DNA of 64,000 nucleotides. Source: CAWAMR01 sp963783095 (GTDB lineage Bacteria > Planctomycetota > Planctomycetia > Gemmatales > Gemmataceae). Below are positions 15,401-26,235 of this stretch, one piece after another. Positions within the stretch are counted from its first letter, which is position 1. The number at the start of each line of letters is the position of its first letter. The position numbers and the translations under genes were made by a program. The stretch is from NCBI GenBank assembly GCA_963783095.1, contig CAWAMR010000012.1, forward strand, positions 248,001 to 312,000, in the 5' to 3' direction. The notes under the pieces are model-generated. The model was not told where the DNA came from and searched no databases. It was given only the letters and a program-made list of their open reading frames with translations.

Positions 15401-18400
15401 GGGCTTCTCACATTCCGCGATCAGGCGGTCAATATCCTGGAGCCTGACGACTTGCTGCGTATCCTCCGCGATCTCTTGGACGACCGCACCGAAATCTGGC
15501 AATGCTGGTCGACGACCATTCAACAACTGGTCATTTCCCAGCGTCTCGAAGAAGCCAACGAACTGGCCAAGGAGGCGGTGACTCGCTTTCCTCTGTTAGC
15601 CCGACTTTGGGTCGATCTTGCCGAGGTTCGTCAGAATCAGGGGGACCAGGAGGGACAAATTGAAGCTTTACGGCAAGCGGTTGCCGTTGCGCCCGGCTGG
15701 AACTTTGCCGCCCGGGAACTGGCGGAGGCTCTGGAAGCCGACCATCGTGCGGAAGAATCTCGTGTCGTCCTGGAACAAGCCGTGGCGCGGTCTCCTTTGG
15801 ATCCCGTGAATCACGGTTATCTCGCCGACAATTTGTGGAACGCCAACGAAGGGAAAGAGGCGCTCGATCGGCTCAAAATCGCGCTGAAGATGGACCCGGG
15901 ATACGACTGGGCCTGGCGAGCGCTGGGGAACTGGGCGGATCGCGTCGAGCCGCCGGAAGACCCGATCGACACGGCCCGCGAAGTGGCCAACCTTCGGCCG
16001 GGCGATCCGCGCGCCTGGTTGGCGCTGGTCCGGCTGCTCCAGGGACCGGAACACAATCAGGAAGTTCTCGATGCCCTCGATAAAGCCATTCTTCTGAATC
16101 CGCGTTCCATCGAAGGATACGACCTGAAGGCCGAGCGTCTCGCCGAAATGGGCCGATTCGACGAGGCCAAGTCAACCGCCATGCCCGTGATTTTTGAAAA
16201 CGATCCGCCCATGGTTCTCCAGGGCCGGGCGGCGTGGGTGGAGGCGCGGCGAGGCCGGCTCGATGTCGCCTGCCGGGAAATGCGCGCGATCGTGACGCTG
16301 GAGCCGAACTATTACTGGGGCTGGCAGCAACTTGCGGAGTGGTACAACGAAACCGGCAAATCGCAGGAGTATCTCGAAGCGGCAGAGAAATTGGCGGAAC
16401 TCCGGCCCGATAGTCCCGTTGCCTTGGCGATGCGCGGCGAAGCCAAGCTCCGCAATGAGGACCGTGAAGGCGGCAAGTCCGACTTGCGCAAGGCTCAGAA
16501 GATTGCCCCGGACTATTCATTTGCCGGGATGCTGCTCTTCGATGCCTATCTGGAGGATGAGGAATTCGACAACGCGCGCATGGTGTTGGCAGTGTTGCAG
16601 GAACACATTGGCGATTCGGGCCGGCCTTACGTTGCCGCTCGGCACGCGCAACTGGCGGTGCGCAGAGGAAGAACAGGATGCAGCTCTGGATGCCGTGCGC
16701 GATGCCTGCACTTTACCCTGCGATTCGACCTGGCCCATCAATACCGCCGTCAACGAATGCCGGGGAGCCGGCTGGGGGCCGGAAGCCGATGGTGTATTGC
16801 GCGATGTGCTGGAAAATGAGCCTGAATTTCATCCCTACACGCTCTTTGTCTGGCTCGACGGTCCCGATGGACAGAAAGCTGACCCGGAAACCCGGCTCAA
16901 GATCGTCAGCAGAGTGATCGAGGTGCATCCGCGCGACGTTCGGCCTCACGATGTCAAGGCCGAGATGCTGACCAGGCTCCATCGCTACGACGAGGCGGTC
17001 GCCGCATGCAAACCCGCAGCGTTTGGGGACCAGCCGCCCTTGATTCTTCGAGGGCGGGCGGCCTGGGTACTGTCGCAAAGGGGCGATCGAAGCGCAGCGA
17101 TCGCGCAGATGCGGGAGATTCTCACGAGCGATCCCGATTACTACTGGGGCTGGCAGCAAATCGCCAACTGGTACGACTCGGCCGACCTTCACCCCGAATA
17201 CCTGGAAGCGGCGGAGAATCTCGTCGCCTGGCCCCCAACGATCCCGCGGCCTTCGGCTATCGCGGCGAAGCCAAGTTGTTCGGCGGCGACCGTCGCGGGG
17301 CCAAAGCCGACTTTCAAAAGGCATTTGAGATCGATCCCAACTATGCCTTCGCGGGTCTTCACCTGGTAGACGAGCAACTGGCCGACGTGGAACTCGATGA
17401 TGCTGCGAGCACCGTGGCACGCCTTCAGGAGCACATTGGCGGGCCTTATGTTGCCCTGCGCGGTTCGACTGGCCGTGCGGCAAAAGGACGAGGCGGAAGC
17501 TCGCAAGCAATTCCGCGAGATGTGCACCGAGAGCGAATCGACCTATTTGTTATTGAACAAGGCGGCGGACGCGCTGGTCGAGGCAGGTTGGGAAACCGCC
17601 CTGGAAGAAGTTTTGTCGGATGTTGTCGAAGATGAAGAAGCAGTGGAGCACATTGGCCGCATCTGGGCGGAACGCTGCGCCGTCCAGACGGAAGGCGCTT
17701 TCGAGGCCAAGTTGCCGGTGCTCCTGGAAATGGGCGACATCGGCAAGGAAGCGCTGTATGCCGGGATCGAGGCTTTTGCCACTGCCGTTCATCGCGCCAG
17801 GCTGCATGCGTGCATCCAAAAGTACGGCGACATCTTGAAGGAAGACGATCGAGGCTGGGCCAAGGCGGCAGATGCGCTGGTTCGTGTCGGCGATTTTACG
17901 TTGGCGGCCACATGGGTGAGCGATTGGCGGACTCGAGAAACGCCGGAGCCGTGGATGCTTCATGCCGCAGCGCTGACCTTTCGAACGCTCGATCGCATGG
18001 AAGAAGCCCACGAGGTTAGCAAGAAGGCAGTCGATTTGGAAGAAAGTGATTCAACTCTCTCGACTCACGAAGTCTGGGTAGCCCTCGAAGACGCCCTGGC
18101 AGGGCGGACGCAGGAAGCATCGGAACTGTTGCGCGAACTAGACAAGGACGACCTGGACGACGACTTGCGGCAGTTGTACTTTGCCTTCGCCGAGTCGCTG
18201 GTACTGGTCCAGATGGCCAGTGCGGGAAATCGCTCTGCGGCCTTCTCGGAAGCGACACGCAAAGTCGAAGAGGCTCTTGCAAGTCTTGCTCCCAAGGAGC
18301 CGAATGCCGATCTCACCAGAACGTACTGGCGCTGGGTCGCGCGATTGGCCAAAGACCTCGGCGGGTTAAAGGCCTGGTGGTGGGCGTTGCGCAAACGCTG

Positions 18401-18416
18401 GCGGGGCAAGCTCTAA
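12468..18416 (+). CDS. Giant C39-peptidase-like/TPR repeat protein (several frameshifts)
   Basis: ATG 12468 has AAGGG upstream. The N-terminal TPR-like part (MEIASADLAPIREL ... ) runs to about 13240, where the frame shifts. A C39/papain-like domain follows (about 13390-13850) with YDGLPDPRERRWAENLGF, AGYYHSQLVVGYD and IRDPGE. Long TPR arrays then fill 13860-18300 (for example YYWGWQQLAEWYNETGKSQEYLEAAE and AELRPDSPVALAMRGEAKL, repeated around 16300 and 17150). Similarity passes from frame to frame near 13240, 14430-14790, 15180, 16665, 17230 and 17460; each break needs an indel. Repaired length is about 1,980 residues. In the C39-like domain the His-containing HSQ and the Asp are present, but the position where the family has its catalytic Cys reads DKSFPML, so it may be a non-catalytic pseudo-peptidase. 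No signal peptide. Homologous large proteins are typical of Gemmataceae; their role is unknown. Confidence 0.8.
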
Positions 18417-18698
18417 TAATGGGAGCACGCCAGAAGACAAAGAACGAGACGCGAAACGGTGACATGACAATATTACTTTTTTCACTATTTTGGCCGGCCG
18501 ACCTTTTTCTGAGACAGGTACAGTATACAATTGATTAGGTAAAAGAGTTTTGCCCGAGTCGGCCCAGGCGATGCGTTGAAAGTTCCGAGTCCCAAGAACC
18601 TCGATCTAAACTCAACACTTTAGGGGGATTTCTCCCTTATCGCTCATTCTGGGCGGCGAGAAGGACTGTTTTCCAATTAAGTGCAGGTTTATACCGCA
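18417..18698. other. Intergenic, AT-rich, no feature assigned
   Basis: The region follows the stop of the giant TPR gene. It includes AT-rich tracts (ATTACTTTTTTCACTATTTTGG) and AGGGGGATTTCTCCCTTA, a small hairpin. No coding region or clear promoter is seen. Confidence 0.4.
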
Positions 18699-18832
18699 GG
18701 CGAGCGTCGCGGCGTAAGCGCGACGTGGCTACCAGTGCCGAAATGCTCGCTTTTTTCCCAGTCGAACTTGTTGACAGCGGATCAGCGCACCGGCGGTGGC
18801 AGCCACGTCGCGCTTACGCCGCGACGCTCGCC
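18699..18832. repeat. Palindromic element with perfect 32-bp arms
   Basis: The arms 18699-18730 (GGCGAGCGTCGCGGCGTAAG...) and 18801-18832 are exact reverse complements. They enclose 70 bases. REP/MITE-like, non-coding. Confidence 0.85.
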
Positions 18833-18854
18833 TCCGGCCTTAACACGACAACTG

Positions 18855-18981
18855 GTAGGGCGGGTCGAGGCTTTGCGAGGCCCGCCTTGGACTGCTTGTA
18901 GGGCGGGTCGAGGCTTTGCGAGGCCCGCCTTGGACAACTCTCGGCTCACGGCGGGCCTCGCAAAGCCTCGACCCGCCCTAC
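18855..18981. repeat. REP cluster: two direct copies and one inverted copy
   Basis: A 37-base unit (GTAGGGCGGGTCGAGGCTTT...) occurs at 18855-18891 and 18898-18934, and a 32-base inverted copy lies at 18950-18981. The unit itself contains a GGCGGG/CCCGCC palindrome. Located just upstream of the HTH gene at 19035. Confidence 0.85.
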
Positions 18982-19034
18982 AGCATGATCGGCCCAACGA
19001 CTAACCTCACTTTTCCGAAAAAGGAGAATCACCC

Positions 19035-19879
19035 ATGACTACTGCAACAACGGTTCGCACTCCCTGTCGAAATCGGGAACTGACCCCGGAACAATGCGCT
19101 GCCCTCGATCAGTTGATTATGGGCAAGAGTGACCGCGAAACGGCCGAAGCGATCGGCGTGCATCGCGTGACGGTGACGCGCTGCGCTTGCACGATCAACT
19201 GTTCCGGGCACAATTCAAGCGGCTCAAGCTGGAAATCATGACCGGATCGGTCAATCGATTGCGTACGCTGGTGCCAAAAGCCCTGGATTGTCTGGCGCAT
19301 CACCTCAATCCGCGCAGCGATTTCTGCATGAAGGCGGTGGCCCAAGTCTATGCACTGGTAAAAGCCGGCGGGCTCAGTCAGGAATATCTCGATGGCCCCG
19401 AAGTCGGTGCCGACGAATACTACGAAGTCGTATATGACGACGATCCGAAAGTCGATGAGAACGACGACTCTCAAGAGAAAACAAAAGTTGCAGCGAACCA
19501 GCAGGTCTCGGAGCCGGCCCCAGCGGTGCCGAAAGATGAACCGCCCAAGGAGATAGCCAAGCAACCCGAAGAGGAAGTAAAGCCGATTCAGGTCTCGTCC
19601 CCAGCGAATCTCTCCGCCGTGCCCCAGCCGGCTCCGCCAGCGGCCCGGATCGAGGAGCCAAGAAAGCAGACCAGCGAACCATCGGTCCGGACATTGGTCC
19701 CGAATCAACTTTCGGTTCCGGAGAATTGCCAAGCTCCCCGCGAAACGAAAGAGCCAAACGGTGGTGCCACGACGGACCCGCCGGAGAAGGATAGGGAGTT
19801 CGACACCAATAACCCCGGTGCTGATCGAAACTGGCCGCGGCTTATAACCGAGTTGAAAAAGATAGGTGAGCGTTACTGA
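19035..19879 (+). CDS. HTH protein with long acidic/proline-rich tail (one frameshift)
   Basis: ATG 19035 is preceded by AAGGAG. Residues about 15-50 (LTPEQCAALDQLIMG ... SDRETAEAIGVHRVTVTR) form a helix-turn-helix of the type in transposase/terminase-small-subunit-like planctomycete proteins. One base is missing near 19185; the next frame carries LHDQLFRAQFKRLKLEI and DRLRTLVPKALD-like sequence, as in related proteins (WRLHD follows VTR). The C-terminal 150 residues are low-complexity (acidic, Pro/Lys/Glu-rich) with no domain. DNA binding is inferred from the HTH; the target is unknown. Repeats surround it on both sides, so it may be a mobile-element-derived regulator. Confidence 0.7.
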
Positions 19880-19919
19880 CGTCGGACAATCGAGGTTCGA
19901 TGGGGTTAAGGAACTCAAT

Positions 19920-20840
19920 GTTACAAATTGCTACAAAAAATTGCGTTTGCGGATTTGAACCGTACTACTCACGCGGAGCGTGAGGATTGTCCCCAATGCA
20001 CCCCAACGGGGTGCGCTAACAAAGCCCAGGGTACTGAGCGCAAGTTTCGATAGTTGAAAGCGTCCGAAAGGACGATGGGAGCCCGCAGCGCAAGCAAGGG
20101 AACGAGCTCCGGCGATGTCGCAGTTCCACCTTGCTTGCGCAGCGGGCTCCCAATACCTTGACGCCCTGGCTACTTCGACTCTGTAATTCAGCGAAGTTCG
20201 CCCAGGGTGCTCGCTTGCGCTCGTACCCTGGGCTTTGTTAGCGCACCCCGTTGGGGTGCCCAGACCGTAATGCGCTCGCCGAAAAAGTTAGGGGAGCCGT
20301 AAGCGGCAATGTTACAAATTGCTACAAAAAATGGCTTTTGCGGATTTGAGCCGTACTCCTCACGCTCCGCGTGAGGACATTCTTCACGCGGAGCGTGAAG
20401 AGTACAGTTGGCTTTTGCCAGCCGTTAGCGGCAATGTTACAGATTGCTACAAAAAATGGCTTTTGCGGTCGTGTAGCCGTACTCCTCACGCTCCGCGTGA
20501 GGACATTCTTCACGCGGAGCGTGAAGAGTACAGTTGGCTTTTGCCAGCCGTTAGCGGCAATGCTACAAATTGCTACAAAAAATGGGTTTTGCCGATTTGA
20601 GCCGGACTCCTCACGCTCCTCGTGAGGAAGTTCGTCACGCGGAGCGTGAAGAGTACAGCTGGCTTTAGCGGCAATGTTACAAATTGCTACAAAAAATGCG
20701 TTTTGCCGATTTGAGCCGTACTCCTCACGCTCCGCGTGAGGACATTCTTCACGCGGAGCGTGAAGAGTACAGCTGGCTTTGGCCGGCTGGAAGCCGCAAT
20801 GTTACAAATTGCTACAAGAAATGGATTTTGCGATCTCGGA
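19920..20840. repeat. Tandem array of about 125-bp units with palindromic cores
   Basis: Unit starts (GTTACAAATTGCTACAAAAA) lie at 19920, 20311, 20436, 20561, 20676 and 20801, the last being partial. Each full unit contains CTCACGCTCCGCGTGAGGA followed by TTCACGCGGAGCGTGAAGAG, two short palindromic words in inverted order. Units are nearly identical, implying recent duplication. There is no spacer diversity, so this is not a CRISPR. Short reading frames through it are artefacts. Confidence 0.9.
19999..20258. repeat. Long palindromic (MITE-like) element nested in a tandem array
   Basis: Arms 19999-20044 and 20214-20258 are almost exact reverse complements (CACCCCAACGGGGTGCGCTA...; one base extra in the left arm). 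Inside is a second inverted pair (GGGAGCCCGC ... GCGGGCTCCC). Subtracting this element from the 391-base spacing between the first two copies of the flanking tandem unit leaves about 131 bases, close to the 125-base unit, so it probably inserted into that array. A partial relative lies at 57957-58017. Confidence 0.8.
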
Positions 20841-20975
20841 CTCTTCCACCATACCTTCGTTAGAGGCGATACGATCGGCTCATAGCAATCCGGATTTACG
20901 GCGGTTTGGGTTGACCAAGGCATCATCAGGGGCAAAAGTTAAATGTGGCGATAGGTTTCGTCCGAACAACTCCTG

Positions 20976-21941
20976 ATGAAAGACCCCATGTTTCAATCCA
21001 CCCTCCATCTGCTCAAATCGGCCGCGATATTATCGGGAGTCGTTTCGATCTCCCTGATGTTGAAGCATCCAGAGGTATCCGCACATCCTCCGGGGCCGCA
21101 GATCTTCCGTGGCGGCGGTTTCCCGCTGGGAGTCCCGGTGGCCCCGATCGTCGGAGTTCAACGGCCCATGCAGCCTGTCGTTCTTGGGGCCATCCGCCCA
21201 GGCGGCATGAACGGAAACGGGCTTGGTTTCGTAGGCTTTGGCTTCGCCGGGGGATTTGGAGGATACGGCTATGGTTATCCCATGGGGATGACCAGCTTCG
21301 GCTGGCTTGGAACCGGTTTCAATGGAATCAACGGCTGGCCAATCAATTTCGCAGCAGGCTTGGGGCCATTCAACGCCTACGGAAACATGGGTATGGGGAT
21401 GAATGGCATGGGCATGGGTATGAATGGTATGGGTTTCAATGCGATGGGCATGGGGATGAATGGCATGGGGATAGGGATGAATGGCCTCGGAATGGGTATG
21501 GGGATGAATGGCATGGGTTTCAATGCGATGGGGATGAATGGCATGGGTTTCAATGCGATGGGGATGAATGGTGTGGGTTTCAATGCAATGGGCATGGGGA
21601 TGAACGGCATGGGGATGGGGATGAATGGTGTGGGTTTCAATGCGATGGGCATGGGTATAATCGGAATGGGCGTAGGAATGGGTATGAATGGCATGGGGGT
21701 GGGTTTCAATGCAATGGGGATGGGGATGACTGGTATGGGTTTCAATGCAATGGGGATGGGAATGAATGGCATGGGTGCCATGGGAATGAACGGTATTGGT
21801 GGTTTCAATGCCATGGGCTTCAACGGCATGGGAATGAACGGTATAGGTGGTTTCAATGCCATGGGCTTCAACGGCAATCTTGGAGGCATGAACGGCATTA
21901 GCGGCAAGGGTTTCGGCTTTAATGGCAACAAGGGGTTGTAG
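20976..21941 (+). CDS. Secreted Met/Gly/Asn-repeat protein
   Basis: 321 codons; the start is ATG 20976 or ATG 20988. The N-terminus (LHLLKSAAILSGVVSISLML) looks like a signal peptide or anchor, followed by a Gly/Pro-rich region. From about residue 130 to 310 the protein is almost wholly built from MGMNGMG and GFNAMG units, giving very high Met, Gly and Asn content. The DNA is correspondingly repetitive (ATGGGNATGAATGGC units), and the frame stays open throughout despite repeat-prone DNA. The N-terminal part has no recognised domain. MxM-type motifs in other proteins bind Cu(I)/Ag(I), but that is only an analogy here. An alternative is a structural, silk- or adhesin-like wall protein. Confidence 0.7.
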   Translation: MKDPMFQSTLHLLKSAAILSGVVSISLMLKHPEVSAHPPGPQIFRGGGFPLGVPVAPIVGVQRPMQPVVLGAIRPGGMNGNGLGFVGFGFAGGFGGYGYGYPMGMTSFGWLGTGFNGINGWPINFAAGLGPFNAYGNMGMGMNGMGMGMNGMGFNAMGMGMNGMGIGMNGLGMGMGMNGMGFNAMGMNGMGFNAMGMNGVGFNAMGMGMNGMGMGMNGVGFNAMGMGIIGMGVGMGMNGMGVGFNAMGMGMTGMGFNAMGMGMNGMGAMGMNGIGGFNAMGFNGMGMNGIGGFNAMGFNGNLGGMNGISGKGFGFNGNKGL

Positions 21942-21952
21942 GCAGCACATCA

Positions 21953-22008
21953 CGGCGGCTGGAAGTCGCCGCTACGAACCGATTGGCAGCGGCGGCTTCC
22001 AGCCGCCG
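21953..22008. terminator. GC-rich hairpin after the Met-rich gene
   Basis: A 13-bp inverted repeat, CGGCGGCTGGAAG (21953-21965) and CTTCCAGCCGCCG (21996-22008), begins 12 bases after the stop codon. No T-run follows, so it may be a REP or a factor-dependent terminator. Confidence 0.4.
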
Positions 22009-22096
22009 TCTGCATTTCCCTGCTTGCGATCTTCCCGGAAGCGCGATAGGCTTCTTGTAATGGTCCTGTTTTCCCATTGCCTTCCTGAGAATCGGC

Positions 22097-23386
22097 ATGA
22101 GCTTCTCATCCTGTCCCCAGTGCGGTCTGCCACGAGATTCCGACGAGGCCGGGAGCCGATCTTGCCCGCTGTGCGGCTGGGATCCGAACGCCGCTGAAAA
22201 TCTGGTTCCCTCCAAAAACGCTACGACCCGGCCCGTGTCGCAGGTAGCCAATACTCAGCCGCTGTCGCTCGATTCGGACCCGGAGCCGCTCTCGCTCGAT
22301 CCCGATCCCGAACCGCGAAGGTTCCTGTTCCCGATCGTCATCGTCATCGTCGCCGCGGTCGCCGGCGTGATCGCGGGACTAATCTACACGCAGAGAACGG
22401 GAGGCAAAGAAACTTCTGCGAACTCCAGCGACCCTGAGACTGCGCCTGCGTCGCCCACCTCTGAGCAGCAACCGATGGCTCCGAAGAAAAAAATCGAGAA
22501 GCCCGAACTCAAGACGATGGCTTCGTCGCCGCCGCCGAAGAAAACACAGCCCCTTCCGAAACATACGGATGTCAAGAAACTTGAAGTCAAGAAGCCTGAA
22601 ATCGCTCCCAAACCAAGAGTCGCCGTTGAAAAGCCGATGCAATTGCCGATGCCGAAAGAGGGCGAAGTTGTCGTCAATGGAGACATTGAACAGATCAACC
22701 TCCCGCAAGGAGAATTCGTCATCGACTCCTTGAAGGATGACACCCGGCGTTTGCTTCGCGGCGAGGTGAAGATTCTTCGCATCGGCAGCGTGGGCGGCAA
22801 GGTCGTAATCGATGCTTCGCAATTGAAGGCAAAGAAGATCATCATCACCGGGTCGGTCGAAGGTGAAGGGGTTTTGAAACTTCACGCTCCGGAAGGGGCC
22901 GTTGAATTTCGCGGTAAAGTTGAGGGCATGGGCAGTGTCGAGATCGACGCCCCCAGGGGTGTTGTTCGGTTCGTGGAGCCGACCACACAAGGGCAAGACG
23001 GCTCCAAGATCGATGGGAGCGGAAAAGTCAGCATCGTTGCTCAGACGGTCGAGTTGCACGGCAAGATCGATGGTGCGGGAGATTTGAAGATCAATGCTTC
23101 TGAGGGAACAGTCTTGTTCGCGGAATCGACCGAAGGCGGGCGAGAAGGATCGAAGATCGGCGGCGGCGCACGAGTGAATATCACTGCCCGCGAACTGGAA
23201 TTTCGAGGTCGTCTCGATGGGTCCGCCGAGATCCGGGTTACCCTCAACTCTCAAGGAAAGATTCGCTATCGGGAAATGGCCGGCGGAGCCAAAATCCTCT
23301 ATCGCAAGTCGAAGCCAGGCGACCCGGAACCGATCATCGAAGCAGGCGAACTCAAAGGGGGGGCTGAGGTAAAGAAGGTTCCTTGA
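22097..23386 (+). CDS. Zinc-ribbon, single-pass membrane protein with beta-helix-like domain
   Basis: Intact, 429 residues. Residues 1-30 hold two CxxC pairs (CPQCG ... CPLCG), a zinc ribbon. A short acidic linker precedes a transmembrane helix around residues 75-97 (FLFPIVIVIVAAVAGVIAGLIY). A Lys/Pro-rich linker follows, and from about residue 190 there is a repetitive domain with short beta-strands (IGSVGGKVVIDASQLKAKK, VEGMGSVEIDAPRGV, IDGAGDLKINASEGT), reminiscent of bactofilin or DUF2807-type right-handed beta-solenoids. The arrangement suggests a cytoplasmic zinc ribbon and an exported solenoid. The exact family was not recognised. It follows the Met-rich gene on the same strand with a hairpin between. 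Confidence 0.75.
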   Translation: MSFSSCPQCGLPRDSDEAGSRSCPLCGWDPNAAENLVPSKNATTRPVSQVANTQPLSLDSDPEPLSLDPDPEPRRFLFPIVIVIVAAVAGVIAGLIYTQRTGGKETSANSSDPETAPASPTSEQQPMAPKKKIEKPELKTMASSPPPKKTQPLPKHTDVKKLEVKKPEIAPKPRVAVEKPMQLPMPKEGEVVVNGDIEQINLPQGEFVIDSLKDDTRRLLRGEVKILRIGSVGGKVVIDASQLKAKKIIITGSVEGEGVLKLHAPEGAVEFRGKVEGMGSVEIDAPRGVVRFVEPTTQGQDGSKIDGSGKVSIVAQTVELHGKIDGAGDLKINASEGTVLFAESTEGGREGSKIGGGARVNITARELEFRGRLDGSAEIRVTLNSQGKIRYREMAGGAKILYRKSKPGDPEPIIEAGELKGGAEVKKVP

Positions 23387-23488
23387 ATCCCCTTTAGGAA
23401 TCAAGAAGAAGAAATAACCACGAAAGGCACGAAAGACACGAAAAAGGACAGAAAACAAAAACTGCTTGAGAGTCCCATGGACGCAGGC

Positions 23489-26235
23489 TTAATGCGCCCG
23501 GATTCGCGACAGCGCCTCAATTGCGGCTCGAGTGCGCGGACTTGCCTCCGCGCCCTGTGCCAGTTTCTCCAGTAGTTGCGCCGACCGCCTGGTGCCAATT
23601 CGCTCCAGCGCTTGTATCGCTCGCACGTGAAGCAAGTCCTCTTCAGACATGGTCTGCTTTTCGTCCAAATCGTGCAAGAGCGTTTCGATTCGCTTTTGCG
23701 ACCTCAATGGCACTTTCTCCGACGACAGGGCGGCACGAAGAGCCGGTTCAACGAGCGTGCCGAGTTCAGCCAGGTACTTCATCGCGCCCTCTCGTCGATT
23801 CAACTCGTCGCTGTCCAGATCGGCAATAAGATTCCGAACCCGCTTGGCGTCAATCTTGGGAACCGCCTGAAGTCTGCCCTCCAGAAATGGAAGCGTCCGC
23901 TCCGGATCGGCAATCATTCGGCCAATCGCCCCATACGCTTCGGTTGCGGTTCCGTTTTCGAGAACCCCAGCCAGGCTCTTTTCATCGAACGGCTTGTTAT
24001 GCTTGGCGTCGGCAGCAGAGATTGGCCAAACCGCAATGGTCGTGTCGGGGCAGCTGGCAGCCAGTAATTTGCCGTTCGGGGAAAATGCAAAACTGCCGTG
24101 CAGATACCCCTCGGGTTTGCACTCGCGGACGACCCGGCCTGTATACAAGTCGAACACCTTCAGACGGTCCTCCACCAAACCTGCCAGCATGCGGTTGTCG
24201 GGCGAATAGAGATAAGTCGCAGCTGGGAGCCGGCGAACCTTTTGCCCCGTGGCGACCTCCCATGCGGACACAGGAGCCATATTTGCAGTCGTGAGCAGGG
24301 TCTGACCGTCCGGCGAAAAGGCCATGCCGCTCAGGCCGCGTGCCGTCGTTGGGAATCTCGCGATTTGTCGGCCATCGCGTACCGTCAGAATGCGAAGTTT
24401 GTAATCACCGCCGACCACGGCGATCCTGGAACCATCGGCGGAGAACTTGATCGATGAAGCGTGACGCAGATGCTCGGGCTTTACGTCGGTCGGATACTGA
24501 TAGCGCCTTTCCTGGCCGGTCATCACGTCGAAGAAGTAAACGGCGTCCTTGCCCGCCGCTGCCACTGTCTTGCCGTCGGGAGAGAAGGTGGCGGTGATCT
24601 CCTTGCCTTCCTTCCAGATAAATTCTCGCTCAACCTCGTTCTTGGGTTTTTCCTTGTCCTTGGTTTTGTTCCTGGCGATTTTCAGGACGGCAAGACACGG
24701 CAGATTCGTTTTTTCCGATTTGACAAGGGCGTGCCGGCCATCGATGGAGAATTCGAGAAAGCCGGGGATTCGATCGGCCGGATCCTCCTCACGGGTGAAG
24801 ATCCTCGCGAAGCTCGCTCCGAATCCTTCCTCGCAACGAAGCAAGTTGTTTTGGCCTGAGCGAACCAGCCAATCGGTCATGAGCCGATCGGCGTCCATCT
24901 TAACCACGGGGCACGGCTTACCTGTCTGGGCTTCCCAGAGATAAAAATCGTCTTTCACGGAAGGTGCCAGAATTTGCCGGCTATCCGGTGAAAATGAAAA
25001 CTTGCGAACCGGGGTGATCGGGCTGTTGAATTGGCCCACCGGCCCTCGACGGGCGACATCCCAACGGCGTAAGGTATTTTCCTTCTCGTGGCCGGAAAAA
25101 AGCGTCTTGCCATCGGCGGAAAAGGCGACGGCTTTAATGTTGTTGGGGAAGGCGGAACAATCGCCATGTTCCTTGCCGGTAAGCGCATCCCAGAATCGAA
25201 TCGTCTTGCCGCACCCGCCGGCCAGGAGTTTACCGTCCGGGCTGAAGGCGATGGATTTGACTTCCTCACCGGGAATCTCCAGAGTCTGCACAACCTTGCC
25301 TGTGGCGACTTCCCAGAGCAGAATCTTTTCCTTGCTGCCCAAGGCTAGCTGGCTTCGATCCGGCGAATAGTAGGAGGAAAACAAGGGATCTTTGGAGGGC
25401 CAGCGACGCAACTCCCGGCCCGTGCCAGCGTCCCGGAAACTGACGCCCGCTCGATCTACAACGGTCATGGCTCTGCCGTCCGGTGAAAACACAATCGTAT
25501 TGATCTCGTGTGGCCAAGCCGGACTCTTCCAGATTTCTTTGCCATTTGAAGTGTCCCAAGCGAATACGTGGCTTTCCTTGACCTCTTTGGAAGTTTCGCC
25601 GCCGAACCAACTAAACTCAAATCGGACGGATCCCACCAGTATTTTTCCATCGGGAGAAAAATCAGCTGCGGACAGATACTCGAAGCGACTCGACCCAAAG
25701 CTTCCGTCCCCGTCCATTGCTTGCGGGATTGGCGGATACGATTCCTTTTTGCGAACATAGCCGATTTTCAGTTTCTCTGCCTTGCCGCGATCGGACACCG
25801 CCAGGAACACTTTCGATCCATCCTCCACATCCAAGCTGGCGACTTTTTGCCAGTCCGCAGACAGAAGTGCGCCTGCGCGGAGATCGAACCCAAAGTTAAA
25901 GAATCCGGTCCCAGCTCGTTCAATCTTTCTGCCAGTCTGAGCGTCGAGTATTTCGACAGTACAGAAGTCGGTGACGACGGCAAGCATCTTGCGGTCACGG
26001 GAAGGAACAATTCGTCGCGGTTCACCCGTTAGCCGCCAGCGGGTGCTGCCGAGTCTGGCGATAGCGCCAGCTGGCATGGGATCGCCTGCCAGGTCGGGAA
26101 GAACTGGCCCTGGCGGGGGCGTTTGGTTATCGGCGACGGTTTGCTGGGCCTTGGGGATGTCCGGAAGCGGCGCGTTCTTCTTTTTCCTTCTTGCGATAAC
26201 TGCCCGGCTCTGGGTGGTCAAAAGACCCACTTCAT
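23489..26235 (-). CDS. WD40 + HEAT-like repeat protein (paralogue 2)
   Basis: The open frame carries PMPAGAIARLGSTRWR, the conserved opening of planctomycete WD40 proteins, then many WD40 blades (FSPDGKTVAAAGKD, LFDLYTGRVVRECKP, FSPDGKLLAGGCGKTIRFWD). It ends in a HEAT-like C-terminal domain (NLIADLDSDELNRREGAMKYLAELG). The likely start is ATG 26235, overlapping the TGA of the upstream paralogue (ATGA). That start reads MKWVF and then a stop unless one T is added to GTCTTTTGACC; with it the frame runs MKWVFLTTQ into the protein, so a lost base is suspected. About 915 residues. Probably periplasmic; no enzymatic domain. It is the tandem duplicate and likely operon partner of the gene at 26232-28638. 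Confidence 0.8.

Noticed and set aside
20311..20840. Regular repeats at about 125-bp spacing resembling a CRISPR array
   Set aside because: The whole unit repeats, there are no unique spacers, units contain internal palindromes and no cas gene is nearby.
21030..21953. Long antisense frame rich in His and Pro opposite the Met-rich gene
   Set aside because: It mirrors the repeat codons of the sense gene; the sense frame has the signal peptide and domain-like start.
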